DNA of 64,000 bases. Origin: Marivivens donghaensis. GTDB taxonomy: Bacteria; Pseudomonadota; Alphaproteobacteria; Rhodobacterales; Rhodobacteraceae. The notes under the pieces were generated by a model. It worked only from the letters and a program-made list of their open reading frames with translations. It had not been told where the DNA came from and searched no databases. The position numbers were made by a program, and so were the translations under genes. Shown here piece by piece: positions 43,712 to 51,995 of the stretch (the first letter of the stretch is position 1; the number at the start of each line of letters is the position of its first letter). The stretch spans positions 1 to 64,000 of the forward strand of contig NZ_JAATOP010000001.1 of assembly GCF_011806565.1 (NCBI RefSeq), given 5' to 3'.

Positions 43712-45082
43712 TTAGGCCATCACGCGGGTTAGCGCGGCGTCGACGGCAGCTGTGATTTCGTCTACGTCGCTTTCGGTCGCGATCAGCGCGGGAGCGAACA
43801 GGAGTGTATTGTTGAAGCCCGGCATCGAACGGTTCGATGCGCCGATGATCACACCCTGCTGGAGGCAGTCGGCCACGACGCCCATGACGCGCTTTTCGTC
43901 CATCGGTTCGCGGGTCTCGCGGTCGAGCACGAGCTCGGCGCCTTGGAATAGACCCATGCCGCGGACTTCACCGATGCACTTGTGCTTGTCCATCAGCTCC
44001 AGAAGGTTGTTCTGGAAACGCTCGCCCATCTTGGTCGAGTTCTCGCAGAGCTTCTCGTTCTCGATGATCTCCATGTTGACCAGCGCAGCGGTCGGACCGG
44101 CGGTGCAGCCACCGAAGGTGGAGATGTCACGGAAGTATCCGAGCTTGTCGGTGTCGTCCTTGAACATGTCGAACACGCGGTTGGTGGTGACGCAGCACGA
44201 AATCGCCGCGTAGCCAGAGGCAACACCCTTCGCCATGGTGACGATATCGGGCTGTACGCCGAACTGCTGGTAGCCGAACCACGTGCCGGTACGGCCGAGG
44301 CCGCAGACAACTTCGTCGATGTGCAGGAGGATGTCGTACTTCTTGCAAAGCTCCTGAACGCCTTCCCAATAGCCTTTGGGCGGAACGATGATGCCGCCGC
44401 CTGCGGTGATCGGCTCAAGGCAAAGCGCGCCGATCTCGTCAGCGCCCTCGCGCAGGATCACGTCCTCGATGGCTTTGACGGCGCGTTCTGCATAACCCTC
44501 GCCGCGGTCGGTGGACTGGTATTCAAGGCAGTGCGGCACCTCGATGAAACCGGGCGCGAACGGGCCGTATTGAACGTTACGCTCCTTCTGGCCACCGGCG
44601 GAGAGGCAGGCAATCGTGGTGCCGTGGTAGTCGCGGTCGCGGTAAAGAATCTTGGATTTCTTGCCGCCATAATGCTTCGCCGAAATCTGGCGAACCATTT
44701 TGAACGCCTTCTCGTTCGCCTCGGAACCGGAGTTCGCGTAGTAAACGCGGTCCAGACCCGGCATCTTGCCGATGAGGCGCTCGGCGAAGGTCGCGCCGGG
44801 GATCGTGCCTTTGGCGCCTGCGAAGTAGCACATCTTTACGAGCTGGTCGCGGACTGCATCGGCGATCTCGGTGCGGCCATAGCCGACGTTGACGGTCCAT
44901 ACGCCGCCGGACACGGCATCAAGGTGCTCTTTGCCGTTGAGGTCCCAGACACGCATGCCTTTGCCTTCGACGATGATCTGCGGATCAATCGTTTCAAACG
45001 GCTTATGCTGCACAAGGTGGTGCCAGACGTGCGCGCGGTCGGCTTCGATAAGCGCGGCTGGATCGTTGACGTGAGTGTTCAT
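43712..45082 (-). CDS. tpa: Taurine-pyruvate aminotransferase
   Basis: Tpa transfers the amino group of taurine to pyruvate, giving sulfoacetaldehyde and alanine. The 456-residue class III aminotransferase is close to known Tpa proteins along its length: RAHVWHHLVQHKPFE, VSGGVWTVNVGYGRTEIADA, VKMCYFAGAKGTIPGA, IDEVVCGLGRTGTWFGYQQF and the PLP lysine in TMAKGVASGYAAISC. The start at 45082 is preceded by GAGG; a longer frame overlaps the upstream kinase gene and is unlikely. The sulfoacetaldehyde acetyltransferase (xsc) partner is not in the window, so a related amine substrate cannot be excluded. Confidence 0.87.
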   Translation of the reverse strand: MNTHVNDPAALIEADRAHVWHHLVQHKPFETIDPQIIVEGKGMRVWDLNGKEHLDAVSGGVWTVNVGYGRTEIADAVRDQLVKMCYFAGAKGTIPGATFAERLIGKMPGLDRVYYANSGSEANEKAFKMVRQISAKHYGGKKSKILYRDRDYHGTTIACLSAGGQKERNVQYGPFAPGFIEVPHCLEYQSTDRGEGYAERAVKAIEDVILREGADEIGALCLEPITAGGGIIVPPKGYWEGVQELCKKYDILLHIDEVVCGLGRTGTWFGYQQFGVQPDIVTMAKGVASGYAAISCCVTTNRVFDMFKDDTDKLGYFRDISTFGGCTAGPTAALVNMEIIENEKLCENSTKMGERFQNNLLELMDKHKCIGEVRGMGLFQGAELVLDRETREPMDEKRVMGVVADCLQQGVIIGASNRSMPGFNNTLLFAPALIATESDVDEITAAVDAALTRVMA

Positions 45083-45176
45083 GGAAACCTCGACTGTTGG
45101 AGAGGCCCTTAGGGCGAATTTTTGATCAATTGATCGAGAAATCCTCGCTACGTCAAGCGAGGCGGCGCAGCGCGGG

Positions 45177-47741
45177 TCAGGCGGCACCCGAATTTGCTGC
45201 GAACGCGTTCAATGCTTCCTGCGTTTCGGACCAGATTGCCTCAATCTCGGGCAGGCGGTCACGCATCTCGGGCGCTTGACCGCTCTTGCCCATCGTTTCC
45301 AGCGTCCGCAATTCGTCACCGAGCGCGATTGTCCCGAAGAGCGAAGCGGAACCCGCAAGCTTGTGGATCTTGGCGATGAGGTCGCTGTCCTGCTCTTCCG
45401 GCTCCGTCACAAGTTCGCCAACTACACGATCGGTTTCGGCAAGGAATGAGCCGAGGAGCTTGTTGCCGCGCTCCGCACCAAGGTCAGTGAATAGACTGCT
45501 GACCACGGTTTCGTCGATGGTCGCGGATGGGACAGGGGCGGCGGGCTTCGGTGCTTGCTCCGCGTGCTTGATGTCGAGGATCTTCGACAGCTTGTTACGC
45601 GAAATCGGCTTCACCAGCACATCGTTCATGCCTGCATCCTCGAATTTCTCTAGGTCGGAGGGCAGCGCGTGTGCGGTCAGGGCAATGATGCGGCTGTCTT
45701 TGGACCGCCCGTCACCCGCGCGAATACGGCGGCAGGCTTCGATGCCGTCCATGCGCGGCATGGAGATATCCATGAGGATGACTTCATAACGGCGAAGTGC
45801 CGCCGCAGCGACACCTTCCTCACCATCGTTGGCCAGCGTGACGCGATGACCTTCCTTGGTCAGCATTTCCTCGACCACCAACTGGTTGATCTGGTTATCT
45901 TCAACCACCAGAATATCCAGCGAGGACAGTCCCTTGGCGGTATCCTTCGCCGGTTCGCTGAATAACTGTGGCGGCGGCGCGGACGACAGGATCGGCATGG
46001 GCAGGCGGAACCAAAACAGGCTGCCATCGCCGATTTCACTCTCAACCCCGATTGCGCCTTCCATCGAATTGACGAGACGCCGCGCTATGCCGAGGCCAAG
46101 CCCGGTACCGCCGAATTCACGCGAATAGGATGCATCAAGCGTGATGAAGTCGTCGAAGATTTTCTCGAGCTTGTCTTCGGGGATGCCGATGCCGGTGTCG
46201 ATGACGCGGAATTCGAGGATATCGCTGTCGCCCAGACGCTCCGCTTCGATGCGGACAACGCCGTCGCGGGTAAACTTGATCGCGTTGGAAGTGAGGTTCA
46301 GAAGGACCTGACGCAACCGCTGTTGATCGCCGAGGACAGTCGGATGTCCAATGGCATCGAGGTCGATTTCCACCATCGTTCTGTTGCGGGTCGCGATAGC
46401 GCGCTGGCCGTCGACGACTTCGGAAATGACGTTGTAGAGGTCGAACGGGCGGCGTTCGATGTCCGAGCTGCCAGTTTCCAGACGGGCGATGTCGAGCACG
46501 TCGTTGACGTGGTGCAGCAGCAGGCGGCCAGAGGTTTCCATGATTTTCAGGTAGTCGCGCTGCCGTTGGGTGAGGGGTGTGTCGCCCATTAACTCCATCG
46601 TGCCGAGCATACCGTTCAGCGGTGTACGCATCTCGTGGCTCATGACGGCCATGAACTCGGCGCGGGCGCGTTCGCCGGCGAGTGCTTCGTCGCGGGCCTT
46701 CATCAGCTCGGTTTCGGCAGCGACCTGGCTGGACGTGTCACGCAGGAACGAGACAAACAGCAGGCCCGATGCCGACTGGGCGCGGGAAATGGAGAATTCG
46801 CAGGGGAAGACCTCGCCGTTCTTGCGCAGGCCAAAGAACTGATGGCGCCCGTGGCCGACAACCGTGGAAATGCCCTCGGTCAGGTGACGCTTCATGCCGT
46901 TCAGATGGCGGCGGCGATATTCGACCGGAATGATAAGGTCGACCATCGGCTGGTTCATGACCTCTTCGCGGGAATAGCCGAAGATATACTCTGCGGCACC
47001 GTTATATTCGACGATCAGACCGTCGGCGTTGATCACAATGACCGCATCGAGCGTGCCTGACACCATCGCAGCGAGGCGTGCGGAGGCGGTGCGGACCTCT
47101 TCGGCATTGCGCTGGGCCACGCGGTAAAGCTGGAACAGGACGATGGACACGATGACAAGCGCGATCACCAGCGCGATGGTCAGCGCGGCGACCCGCATGA
47201 GGGTCAGCGAGACCTCTTCGCGGCTTTCATCAGACTTCAACGCAAAGTAGTCGAGACCGCTGAGTGTGATGGCCCTGACAGGAGGCTCCATCTGGGTCAG
47301 TTGGGTCCGCAGCGGGCCAAGATTTGCCATTAGCTGGCTGTCGGGCGAGTCGATGATGGGAATCAGCGCATCGAGGCCGCTGGCCACCTCCATCAGCAGG
47401 TCGTTGAAATCCGGCTGGTCCCGTAGCTGGCTGTACACCGTGCCGCGGCGGAACGTGTCTATCCTGCTGTAAAAGATATCGAATTTGCGGCGAACGTCGG
47501 ACAGATCGTCCATCGTAACTGCCATGTCGACCTCGCCTTCGAGCCGCAGGAATTCGACCTCGAGCTGCGCAAGCGTCCACTGGATGTTGTCCGACCCGGC
47601 GGTCGCCTGCTCGCGCATTTTGCGACTGACCTCGAAGCCCAGCAGCGCGATCGCGATAAGGCACACCGAAAGAACGGCAGCAAGGATGCCGATCTTGGTC
47701 CACCTTAGGGGTGCTTGCGACGCTGGGTCTTGGTTTTCCAC
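45177..47741 (-). CDS. Hybrid sensor histidine kinase (PAS-HisKA-HATPase-REC-Hpt)
   Basis: The 854-residue membrane sensor has TM1 about 16-36, a periplasmic helical domain about 39-183, TM2 about 184-206, a PAS domain about 222-340 and the HisKA domain with His369 in MSHEMRTPLNG. An HATPase follows (N-box LNLTSNAIKF at 481-490, DTGIGIP, GGTGLGLGI), then a REC domain with Asp658 and a C-terminal Hpt domain with His793 in KIHKLAGSASLFG. This is the BarA/ArcB multistep phosphorelay layout. The cysteine-free SUOX-fold exported protein encoded 40 bases upstream may be its periplasmic partner. The divergent LuxR-type regulator is a likely phosphoacceptor. Confidence 0.92.
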   Translation of the reverse strand: MENQDPASQAPLRWTKIGILAAVLSVCLIAIALLGFEVSRKMREQATAGSDNIQWTLAQLEVEFLRLEGEVDMAVTMDDLSDVRRKFDIFYSRIDTFRRGTVYSQLRDQPDFNDLLMEVASGLDALIPIIDSPDSQLMANLGPLRTQLTQMEPPVRAITLSGLDYFALKSDESREEVSLTLMRVAALTIALVIALVIVSIVLFQLYRVAQRNAEEVRTASARLAAMVSGTLDAVIVINADGLIVEYNGAAEYIFGYSREEVMNQPMVDLIIPVEYRRRHLNGMKRHLTEGISTVVGHGRHQFFGLRKNGEVFPCEFSISRAQSASGLLFVSFLRDTSSQVAAETELMKARDEALAGERARAEFMAVMSHEMRTPLNGMLGTMELMGDTPLTQRQRDYLKIMETSGRLLLHHVNDVLDIARLETGSSDIERRPFDLYNVISEVVDGQRAIATRNRTMVEIDLDAIGHPTVLGDQQRLRQVLLNLTSNAIKFTRDGVVRIEAERLGDSDILEFRVIDTGIGIPEDKLEKIFDDFITLDASYSREFGGTGLGLGIARRLVNSMEGAIGVESEIGDGSLFWFRLPMPILSSAPPPQLFSEPAKDTAKGLSSLDILVVEDNQINQLVVEEMLTKEGHRVTLANDGEEGVAAAALRRYEVILMDISMPRMDGIEACRRIRAGDGRSKDSRIIALTAHALPSDLEKFEDAGMNDVLVKPISRNKLSKILDIKHAEQAPKPAAPVPSATIDETVVSSLFTDLGAERGNKLLGSFLAETDRVVGELVTEPEEQDSDLIAKIHKLAGSASLFGTIALGDELRTLETMGKSGQAPEMRDRLPEIEAIWSETQEALNAFAANSGAA

Positions 47742-47781
47742 GGTCCTTTTCTACCCGTCAGTTGATGGGTGCTGGCCGATG

Positions 47782-48309
47782 TTATTCGAGGACTTCGATA
47801 CGGTCCATTTGCCAGATACTGCGAGAGTACTTTACTTCGGTCTGTAGCTCTGGCGAGCTATCAAAAGGATACACAACCCAAAGCGGCCCTTTATCGCGCA
47901 CGCTCATCGGTTCGCCATTGCGTGCATAGGCGACCAGTTCGGCACCTTCTTCGATTTCGTCATTCGGGATATCGACAGCGTAGTCGTTGATCGCGGTCGC
48001 GCGGACGGTGCTGCCCTCGGCGCCAAGATAATCCAGCAGGGTGCGCATCTCGACACCAGTGAAGGTCTGTACGCCATCCGTCCAGATAGTCGCCGTGTCG
48101 AAAGAGGTCGCGCCGATCTCTTCAAGCATTTCCATGTCGAATTCGGCGATGCCGTCACCGTTGGTGTGGGCGATATTACCGCTTACCGTTAGGATGATGT
48201 CACCCTCAGGGCGAGCCAGTTCGTCTGCATTCGCGGAAATAGCGAGCGTGGACGTCAAGAAAAGTACAGCAGCGACGACGCTGCCGCGAGTCGGTATGTT
48301 CGCCTGCAT
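47782..48309 (-). CDS. Exported SUOX/molybdopterin-oxidoreductase-fold protein lacking cysteine
   Basis: The 175-residue product has a signal peptide (about 1-28, ending SANA). A compact domain follows that resembles the oxidoreductase molybdopterin-binding (SUOX) fold (TVSGNIAHTN, TFTGVEMRTLLDYLGAEG, INDYAVDIP, PLWVVYPFD). No cysteine occurs anywhere, so the molybdenum-ligating Cys of true members is absent and catalysis by Moco is unlikely. It is encoded directly ahead of the hybrid kinase on the same strand, which suggests a ligand-binding or sensing accessory role; that is inference. ATG 48309 has AAGGGGG upstream. Confidence 0.75.
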   Translation of the reverse strand: MQANIPTRGSVVAAVLFLTSTLAISANADELARPEGDIILTVSGNIAHTNGDGIAEFDMEMLEEIGATSFDTATIWTDGVQTFTGVEMRTLLDYLGAEGSTVRATAINDYAVDIPNDEIEEGAELVAYARNGEPMSVRDKGPLWVVYPFDSSPELQTEVKYSRSIWQMDRIEVLE

Positions 48310-48631
48310 AGGGGCCCCCTTCTCAGGAAATATGGTATCTACCTGACTTGTTGGCATCATTAGGCATAGGGGTCACCAAGGCAAACGAATAACCGAATAT
48401 ACGTTCGTATAGTATACTTCTGCCATTGCGCGAATGGGTATACATTGGGCATGCTGTCTCAGCGTACGGTTGTGTTCTAAGTTCCTTTTCATGACGACAG
48501 GTGATGTGAAAAGGTGAGGAACTCGTCCGATGTATATTCAAGGAAATGCTAACGCGCCTGAAAGCGTAAACAGTTCGGAACCCACACCTGTTGAGCGTAG
48601 CGGGTTCAACAAAAGAGAAACGGAGCCCTTT
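48310..48631. other. Divergent regulatory interval between sensor locus and response regulator
   Basis: No gene is recognised. The interval contains ATACG-TT-CGTAT at 48399-48410 and the inverted repeat CCTTTTCA-N15-TGAAAAGG at 48484-48514. The second dyad ends near AAGGTGAGGA, which could serve an alternative ATG at 48530 for the response regulator. Both dyads are candidates for regulator binding or RNA hairpins. Confidence 0.5.
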
Positions 48632-49234
48632 ATGCGTGTACTTATTGCTGATGACCACGACCTCGTTCGGGAGACCATTGCGGCCTACCTGCTCAATGAG
48701 GGCGTCGTCGAGGTACGTACTGCCGCAACGCTCGATGAAGCTATCGCCGAAGCCGACAACACGGGTAGCTTCGATGTGGTTCTCCTCGATTACAATATGC
48801 CCGGTATGAACGGCCTCGAAGGTCTCACGAAGATGCGTCAGGCTAATGACGATCGCCCAGTGGCGCTAATTTCGGGAACCGCCACCCGCGACGTTGCCGA
48901 CGCAGCCCTCAAAGCCGGTGCTGCCGGTTTCGTGCCGAAGACCCTCGCGTCGAAGTCGATGGTTACGGCGATCCGCTTCATGGCTGCCGGCGAAACCTAC
49001 GCGCCGTTCGGTTTCATGCAGGAGGCTCCGGCTGCCGGCGACGGTCTGCTGACCAAACGCGAAACCGATGTGCTTCGCGGTATCTGCGACGGTAAATCGA
49101 ACAAGGAAATCGCACGGGACCTCGATCTTCAGGAAGTCACTGTGAAACTCCACGTCAAAACCCTGAGCCGCAAGCTCGAAGCACGCAACCGTACTCAGGC
49201 TGCAATGATCGCACGGGACCGCAATCTGGTCTGA
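48632..49234 (+). CDS. NarL/LuxR-family response regulator
   Basis: The 200-residue protein has an N-terminal receiver domain (MRVLIADDHDLVRE, phosphorylatable Asp53 in VVLLDYNMPGMNG, Lys in AGFVPKT) and a C-terminal LuxR helix-turn-helix (LTKRETDVLRGICDGKSNKE and LQEVTVKLHVKTLSRKL). The start at 48632 begins exactly at the receiver domain with GGAG upstream; an ATG 102 bases earlier would add a 34-residue leader. It faces the hybrid kinase operon, its probable signalling partner. A strong terminator follows. Confidence 0.9.
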   Translation: MRVLIADDHDLVRETIAAYLLNEGVVEVRTAATLDEAIAEADNTGSFDVVLLDYNMPGMNGLEGLTKMRQANDDRPVALISGTATRDVADAALKAGAAGFVPKTLASKSMVTAIRFMAAGETYAPFGFMQEAPAAGDGLLTKRETDVLRGICDGKSNKEIARDLDLQEVTVKLHVKTLSRKLEARNRTQAAMIARDRNLV

Positions 49235-49266
49235 TTGCACAAGAATAAGCGCCACTCACGCTGAAT

Positions 49267-49302
49267 GGGGAGGTCGACCATTACCGGTCGCCTCCCTTTT
49301 TT
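49267..49302. terminator. Bidirectional terminator
   Basis: GGGAGG-T-CGACC and GGTCG-CCTCCC form a strong hairpin with an ATTAC loop followed by TTTTTT. It lies between the response regulator gene and the convergent acidic protein gene. Confidence 0.85.
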
Positions 49303-50392
49303 ATTCCATCTCGTCCATGTCGCCGAACCCGCCGCCCAGCGAGTCGAAGAGCGAACTATCACCCAGAGCGGACAGATCCGGCCCTTGGTTCTTCTTGGGC
49401 TTGGACTGGAGCACCTTGCTATCGGTCCGCTTCGCCGTTTCTTCCTGAGGCGCTGCGGCAGGTTCTTCGGGCGCTTCCTCGGGGACTGCGTCCTCTTCCG
49501 CCGTTTCGGCAGGGGTGTCGTCTTCGGCCGGAGCCTCTTCCTCAACGACGGGCGCGTCTTCGGACACTTCTTCGGCAGCGTCAGCATCAACCTCCGCGCT
49601 GTCATCTTCAGGGAAGACAACCGCACCAGGTTCGAAGGACTCCTTGGCTTGGATGCCGGTTGCTTCGAAAGCGGGCTGTTCTTCGGCGCTTTCTTCCTGA
49701 TCGGTGGACAGATCACGCTCTAGTTCGGCGGCGACGTCAGCAGCGACTTCCTCGTCCGAGGGGGCATCGCCCTCAGTGATAACGGGTGAGGGTGTTCCGG
49801 ACGCGTCGTCGTCGCCAAGCTGCGCGAACATCGCTGCGGCGTCGTCCTCGGCAAAGGCGGCGTCGGGCTTGGGCGCATCATCGTCCGACAAAAACGCGGC
49901 ATCTTCGCTTGTGCTGTCGTCGCTGTCGAAGGCGACGTCTTCGGTCGGGGCTTCATCATCACCGAAGGCAACGTCTTCTTCGTCCTCATCCTCGTCGCCG
50001 CCTTCTTCGTCGTCACCGCCGCCGAATTGCAGCATCATGGTCACGTCGCTGAGGTCCATCGACATCATCTGCGCCTTTTTGCCCGCCTTCTTGGAGGCGG
50101 GGGGCGGAGCCGGTTCTTCGATCACCGGTTCTTCGATGATTTCGGGTTCCGGCTCCGGCTCGGGCGCAGGTTTCGGCGCGGGCTTGGCTTTCGGCTTCGG
50201 CGGATCGTTGACCATCAGGTTCATCAGGACAGCGCGCATGGTGCGGCGCTCCAGATGATCCTTGGTCTTGTCGTGCATTTCCCAAAGGGTCTCGACCGCG
50301 TTCACGTCCTCGACCTCTCCTGCTTTTCGCAGGATGGCGCGCACGGCTTTCTTCATCGAAGCCGGCTGGGGCATGTACTGCTCTTTGGCCAT
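49301..50392 (-). CDS. Acidic repeat protein of unknown function, divergent from the flagellar operon
   Basis: I do not recognise this 363-residue protein. Residues about 10-62 form a basic helical region ([36 protein letters not shown]). A Pro-rich linker follows (about 64-100), then a [20 protein letters not shown] segment and a long Asp/Glu-rich region. Within it a short motif recurs: [30 protein letters not shown] and DAAFAEDDA. The C-terminus (about 325-363) is [20 protein letters not shown], which may be a short binding element. No signal peptide or membrane segment is seen, so it is cytoplasmic. It shares an 85-base divergent promoter region with flgB, suggesting a motility-linked role. 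Confidence 0.7.
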   Translation of the reverse strand: MAKEQYMPQPASMKKAVRAILRKAGEVEDVNAVETLWEMHDKTKDHLERRTMRAVLMNLMVNDPPKPKAKPAPKPAPEPEPEPEIIEEPVIEEPAPPPASKKAGKKAQMMSMDLSDVTMMLQFGGGDDEEGGDEDEDEEDVAFGDDEAPTEDVAFDSDDSTSEDAAFLSDDDAPKPDAAFAEDDAAAMFAQLGDDDASGTPSPVITEGDAPSDEEVAADVAAELERDLSTDQEESAEEQPAFEATGIQAKESFEPGAVVFPEDDSAEVDADAAEEVSEDAPVVEEEAPAEDDTPAETAEEDAVPEEAPEEPAAAPQEETAKRTDSKVLQSKPKKNQGPDLSALGDSSLFDSLGGGFGDMDEME

Positions 50393-50413
50393 TCATTTCC
50401 CTCGAACGCAGGT

Positions 50414-50429
50414 TGGCACGCGGTTTGCA
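50414..50429 (+). promoter_or_regulatory. Sigma-54 promoter upstream of flgB
   Basis: TGGCAC-GCGGT-TTGCA matches the -24/-12 consensus exactly, with GG and GC ten bases apart. Transcription would begin about 12 bases after the GC, leaving a leader of roughly 38 bases before flgB. Confidence 0.85.
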
Positions 50430-50477
50430 CACATCTCCGCAATAGCGGGTTCTCCGCACAAAGACCGGATACTCAAT

Positions 50478-50870
50478 ATGACGACAGGCATCAGAGAAGG
50501 TTTAGGAGTTCATGCAGAGGCGCTCGTTCTGCGCAATGCACGCAACTCCCTGCTGACGTCGAACATCGCGAACGCAGCCACTCCCGGCTACAAGGCGCGT
50601 GACTTCGACTTCGAGCAGCAGCTCGCCATGCAAACGCATGGTTCGGGTGCCATGAAGACCTCGCATGACCGTCACTTGGGCATCGGGTCCGTCGCGGACA
50701 CATCCCCCGGTTACCGAGTACCAGTTGTTCCCTCGTTGGACGGCAACACAGTCGATATGGCGGTCGAGCAAATGGAATTTGCCGAGAACTCCGTCCGTTA
50801 CCAGTCCAGCCTCGAATTCCTGAACCGCCGCGTCGGCGGGCTGATGCGTGTCATCAATGGAGGTGAATAA
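50478..50870 (+). CDS. flgB: Flagellar proximal rod protein FlgB
   Basis: FlgB builds the base of the flagellar rod. The 130-residue protein has the rod-family N-terminal helix with [20 protein letters not shown] and the C-terminal helix [20 protein letters not shown]. The start is ATG 50478; the longer open frame upstream is non-coding. Its TAA overlaps the flgC ATG (TAATG). Confidence 0.95.
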   Translation: MTTGIREGLGVHAEALVLRNARNSLLTSNIANAATPGYKARDFDFEQQLAMQTHGSGAMKTSHDRHLGIGSVADTSPGYRVPVVPSLDGNTVDMAVEQMEFAENSVRYQSSLEFLNRRVGGLMRVINGGE

Positions 50871-51286
50871 TGGCTAACTTCAACGTCTTCGATGTCGGCA
50901 AAATGGCGATGTCCGCGCAAATGGTGCGGATGAATGCCACCGCATCGAACCTCGCGAATGCCAGCTCGCTCGGATCGACGCCCGAAGAGGCATACCACGC
51001 GATCCGCCCCGTGTTCGAAACGGAGTACGCCAAAGGGCACGCGGGTCTCAATTCGCTCGCCACCGTGCGTGCGACCGAGGTCAAAGCGCTGGACCGCGAG
51101 CCTAAGGCGCTGTTCCGCCCCGATCACCCGCAGGCCGACGAAAACGGTTTCGTTTACGCCTCGACCGTCAACACCGAAGAAGAGATGGTCGATATGCTGG
51201 AAGCCAGCCGTCAGTACCAGAACGTCCTCGAAGCTGTCTCCACGATGCGGACCCTGATGTCCCGCACGATGGCGATGGGCAAATAA
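50870..51286 (+). CDS. flgC: Flagellar proximal rod protein FlgC
   Basis: FlgC is a proximal rod subunit exported by the flagellar type III apparatus. At 138 residues it is of normal length. It has the N-terminal rod motif MVRMNATASNLANASSLGST and the C-terminal EEMVDMLEASRQYQNVLEAV. Translation is coupled to flgB. Confidence 0.95.
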   Translation: MANFNVFDVGKMAMSAQMVRMNATASNLANASSLGSTPEEAYHAIRPVFETEYAKGHAGLNSLATVRATEVKALDREPKALFRPDHPQADENGFVYASTVNTEEEMVDMLEASRQYQNVLEAVSTMRTLMSRTMAMGK

Positions 51287-51297
51287 GGAACTGACAG

Positions 51298-51972
51298 ATG
51301 ACCGAGATTTCTTCAGTCGACCCGTTTAGCCTCAACCGTCAGGGCGTCGTTCAGACCGACAAGGAAGCAGGCGCTGTCCTCGGGCAGGAGGATTTCCTCA
51401 AGCTGCTGACCGCGCAGCTGACCAATCAGGACCCGATGTCCCCGATGGACAACGCGGAGTTCCTGTCACAGATGGCGCAGTTCTCCACCGTCGATGGCAT
51501 CGAGCGCGTGAACTCGGGCATCGAGGGCCTCGCCAACACGATGAGCCAGTCTCAGGTCCAGACCGCTGCAAGCCTCCTTGGCAAGTCGGTTCTGGTCGAT
51601 GGCAACGTCGCGCGTCCGGGATCGGACGGCGGCATTCACGGCATGGCCAACCTCGAGTCCGCAGCCAGCGAAGTGCTCGTCAGCTACAACGACGCGACGA
51701 CGGGCGGTGTGCTCTACACCCAAGTCCTCGGTGCGCAATCGCCGGGTCAGGTCGCATTCGACTGGGACAACGTTCCGGAAGACATCGTCGCCAACCACGG
51801 TCAGGTCCGCATCACAGTTGTCGCGGATACCGAAGCCGGAACCGTTTCTGTACCGACCTCCGTCTACGCGCAGGTCAAATCCGCCATCGGCGGACCCAGC
51901 TCCACCAACATCACCCTACAGCTCGAGGACTACGGAGCCCTCGACACCCTCGAAGTCACCGCTTTCCGCTAA
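51298..51972 (+). CDS. flgD: Flagellar hook assembly/cap protein FlgD
   Basis: FlgD caps the growing hook. The 224-residue protein has the FlgD N-terminal signature (QEDFLKLLTAQLTNQDPMSP and NAEFLSQMAQFSTVDGIE), followed by the FLG/Tudor-like C-terminal beta domains. It lies between flgC and flgE, as in gammaproteobacterial operons. Confidence 0.95.
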   Translation: MTEISSVDPFSLNRQGVVQTDKEAGAVLGQEDFLKLLTAQLTNQDPMSPMDNAEFLSQMAQFSTVDGIERVNSGIEGLANTMSQSQVQTAASLLGKSVLVDGNVARPGSDGGIHGMANLESAASEVLVSYNDATTGGVLYTQVLGAQSPGQVAFDWDNVPEDIVANHGQVRITVVADTEAGTVSVPTSVYAQVKSAIGGPSSTNITLQLEDYGALDTLEVTAFR

Positions 51973-51995
51973 CAATCAGCCTCGGAGTATAAACC

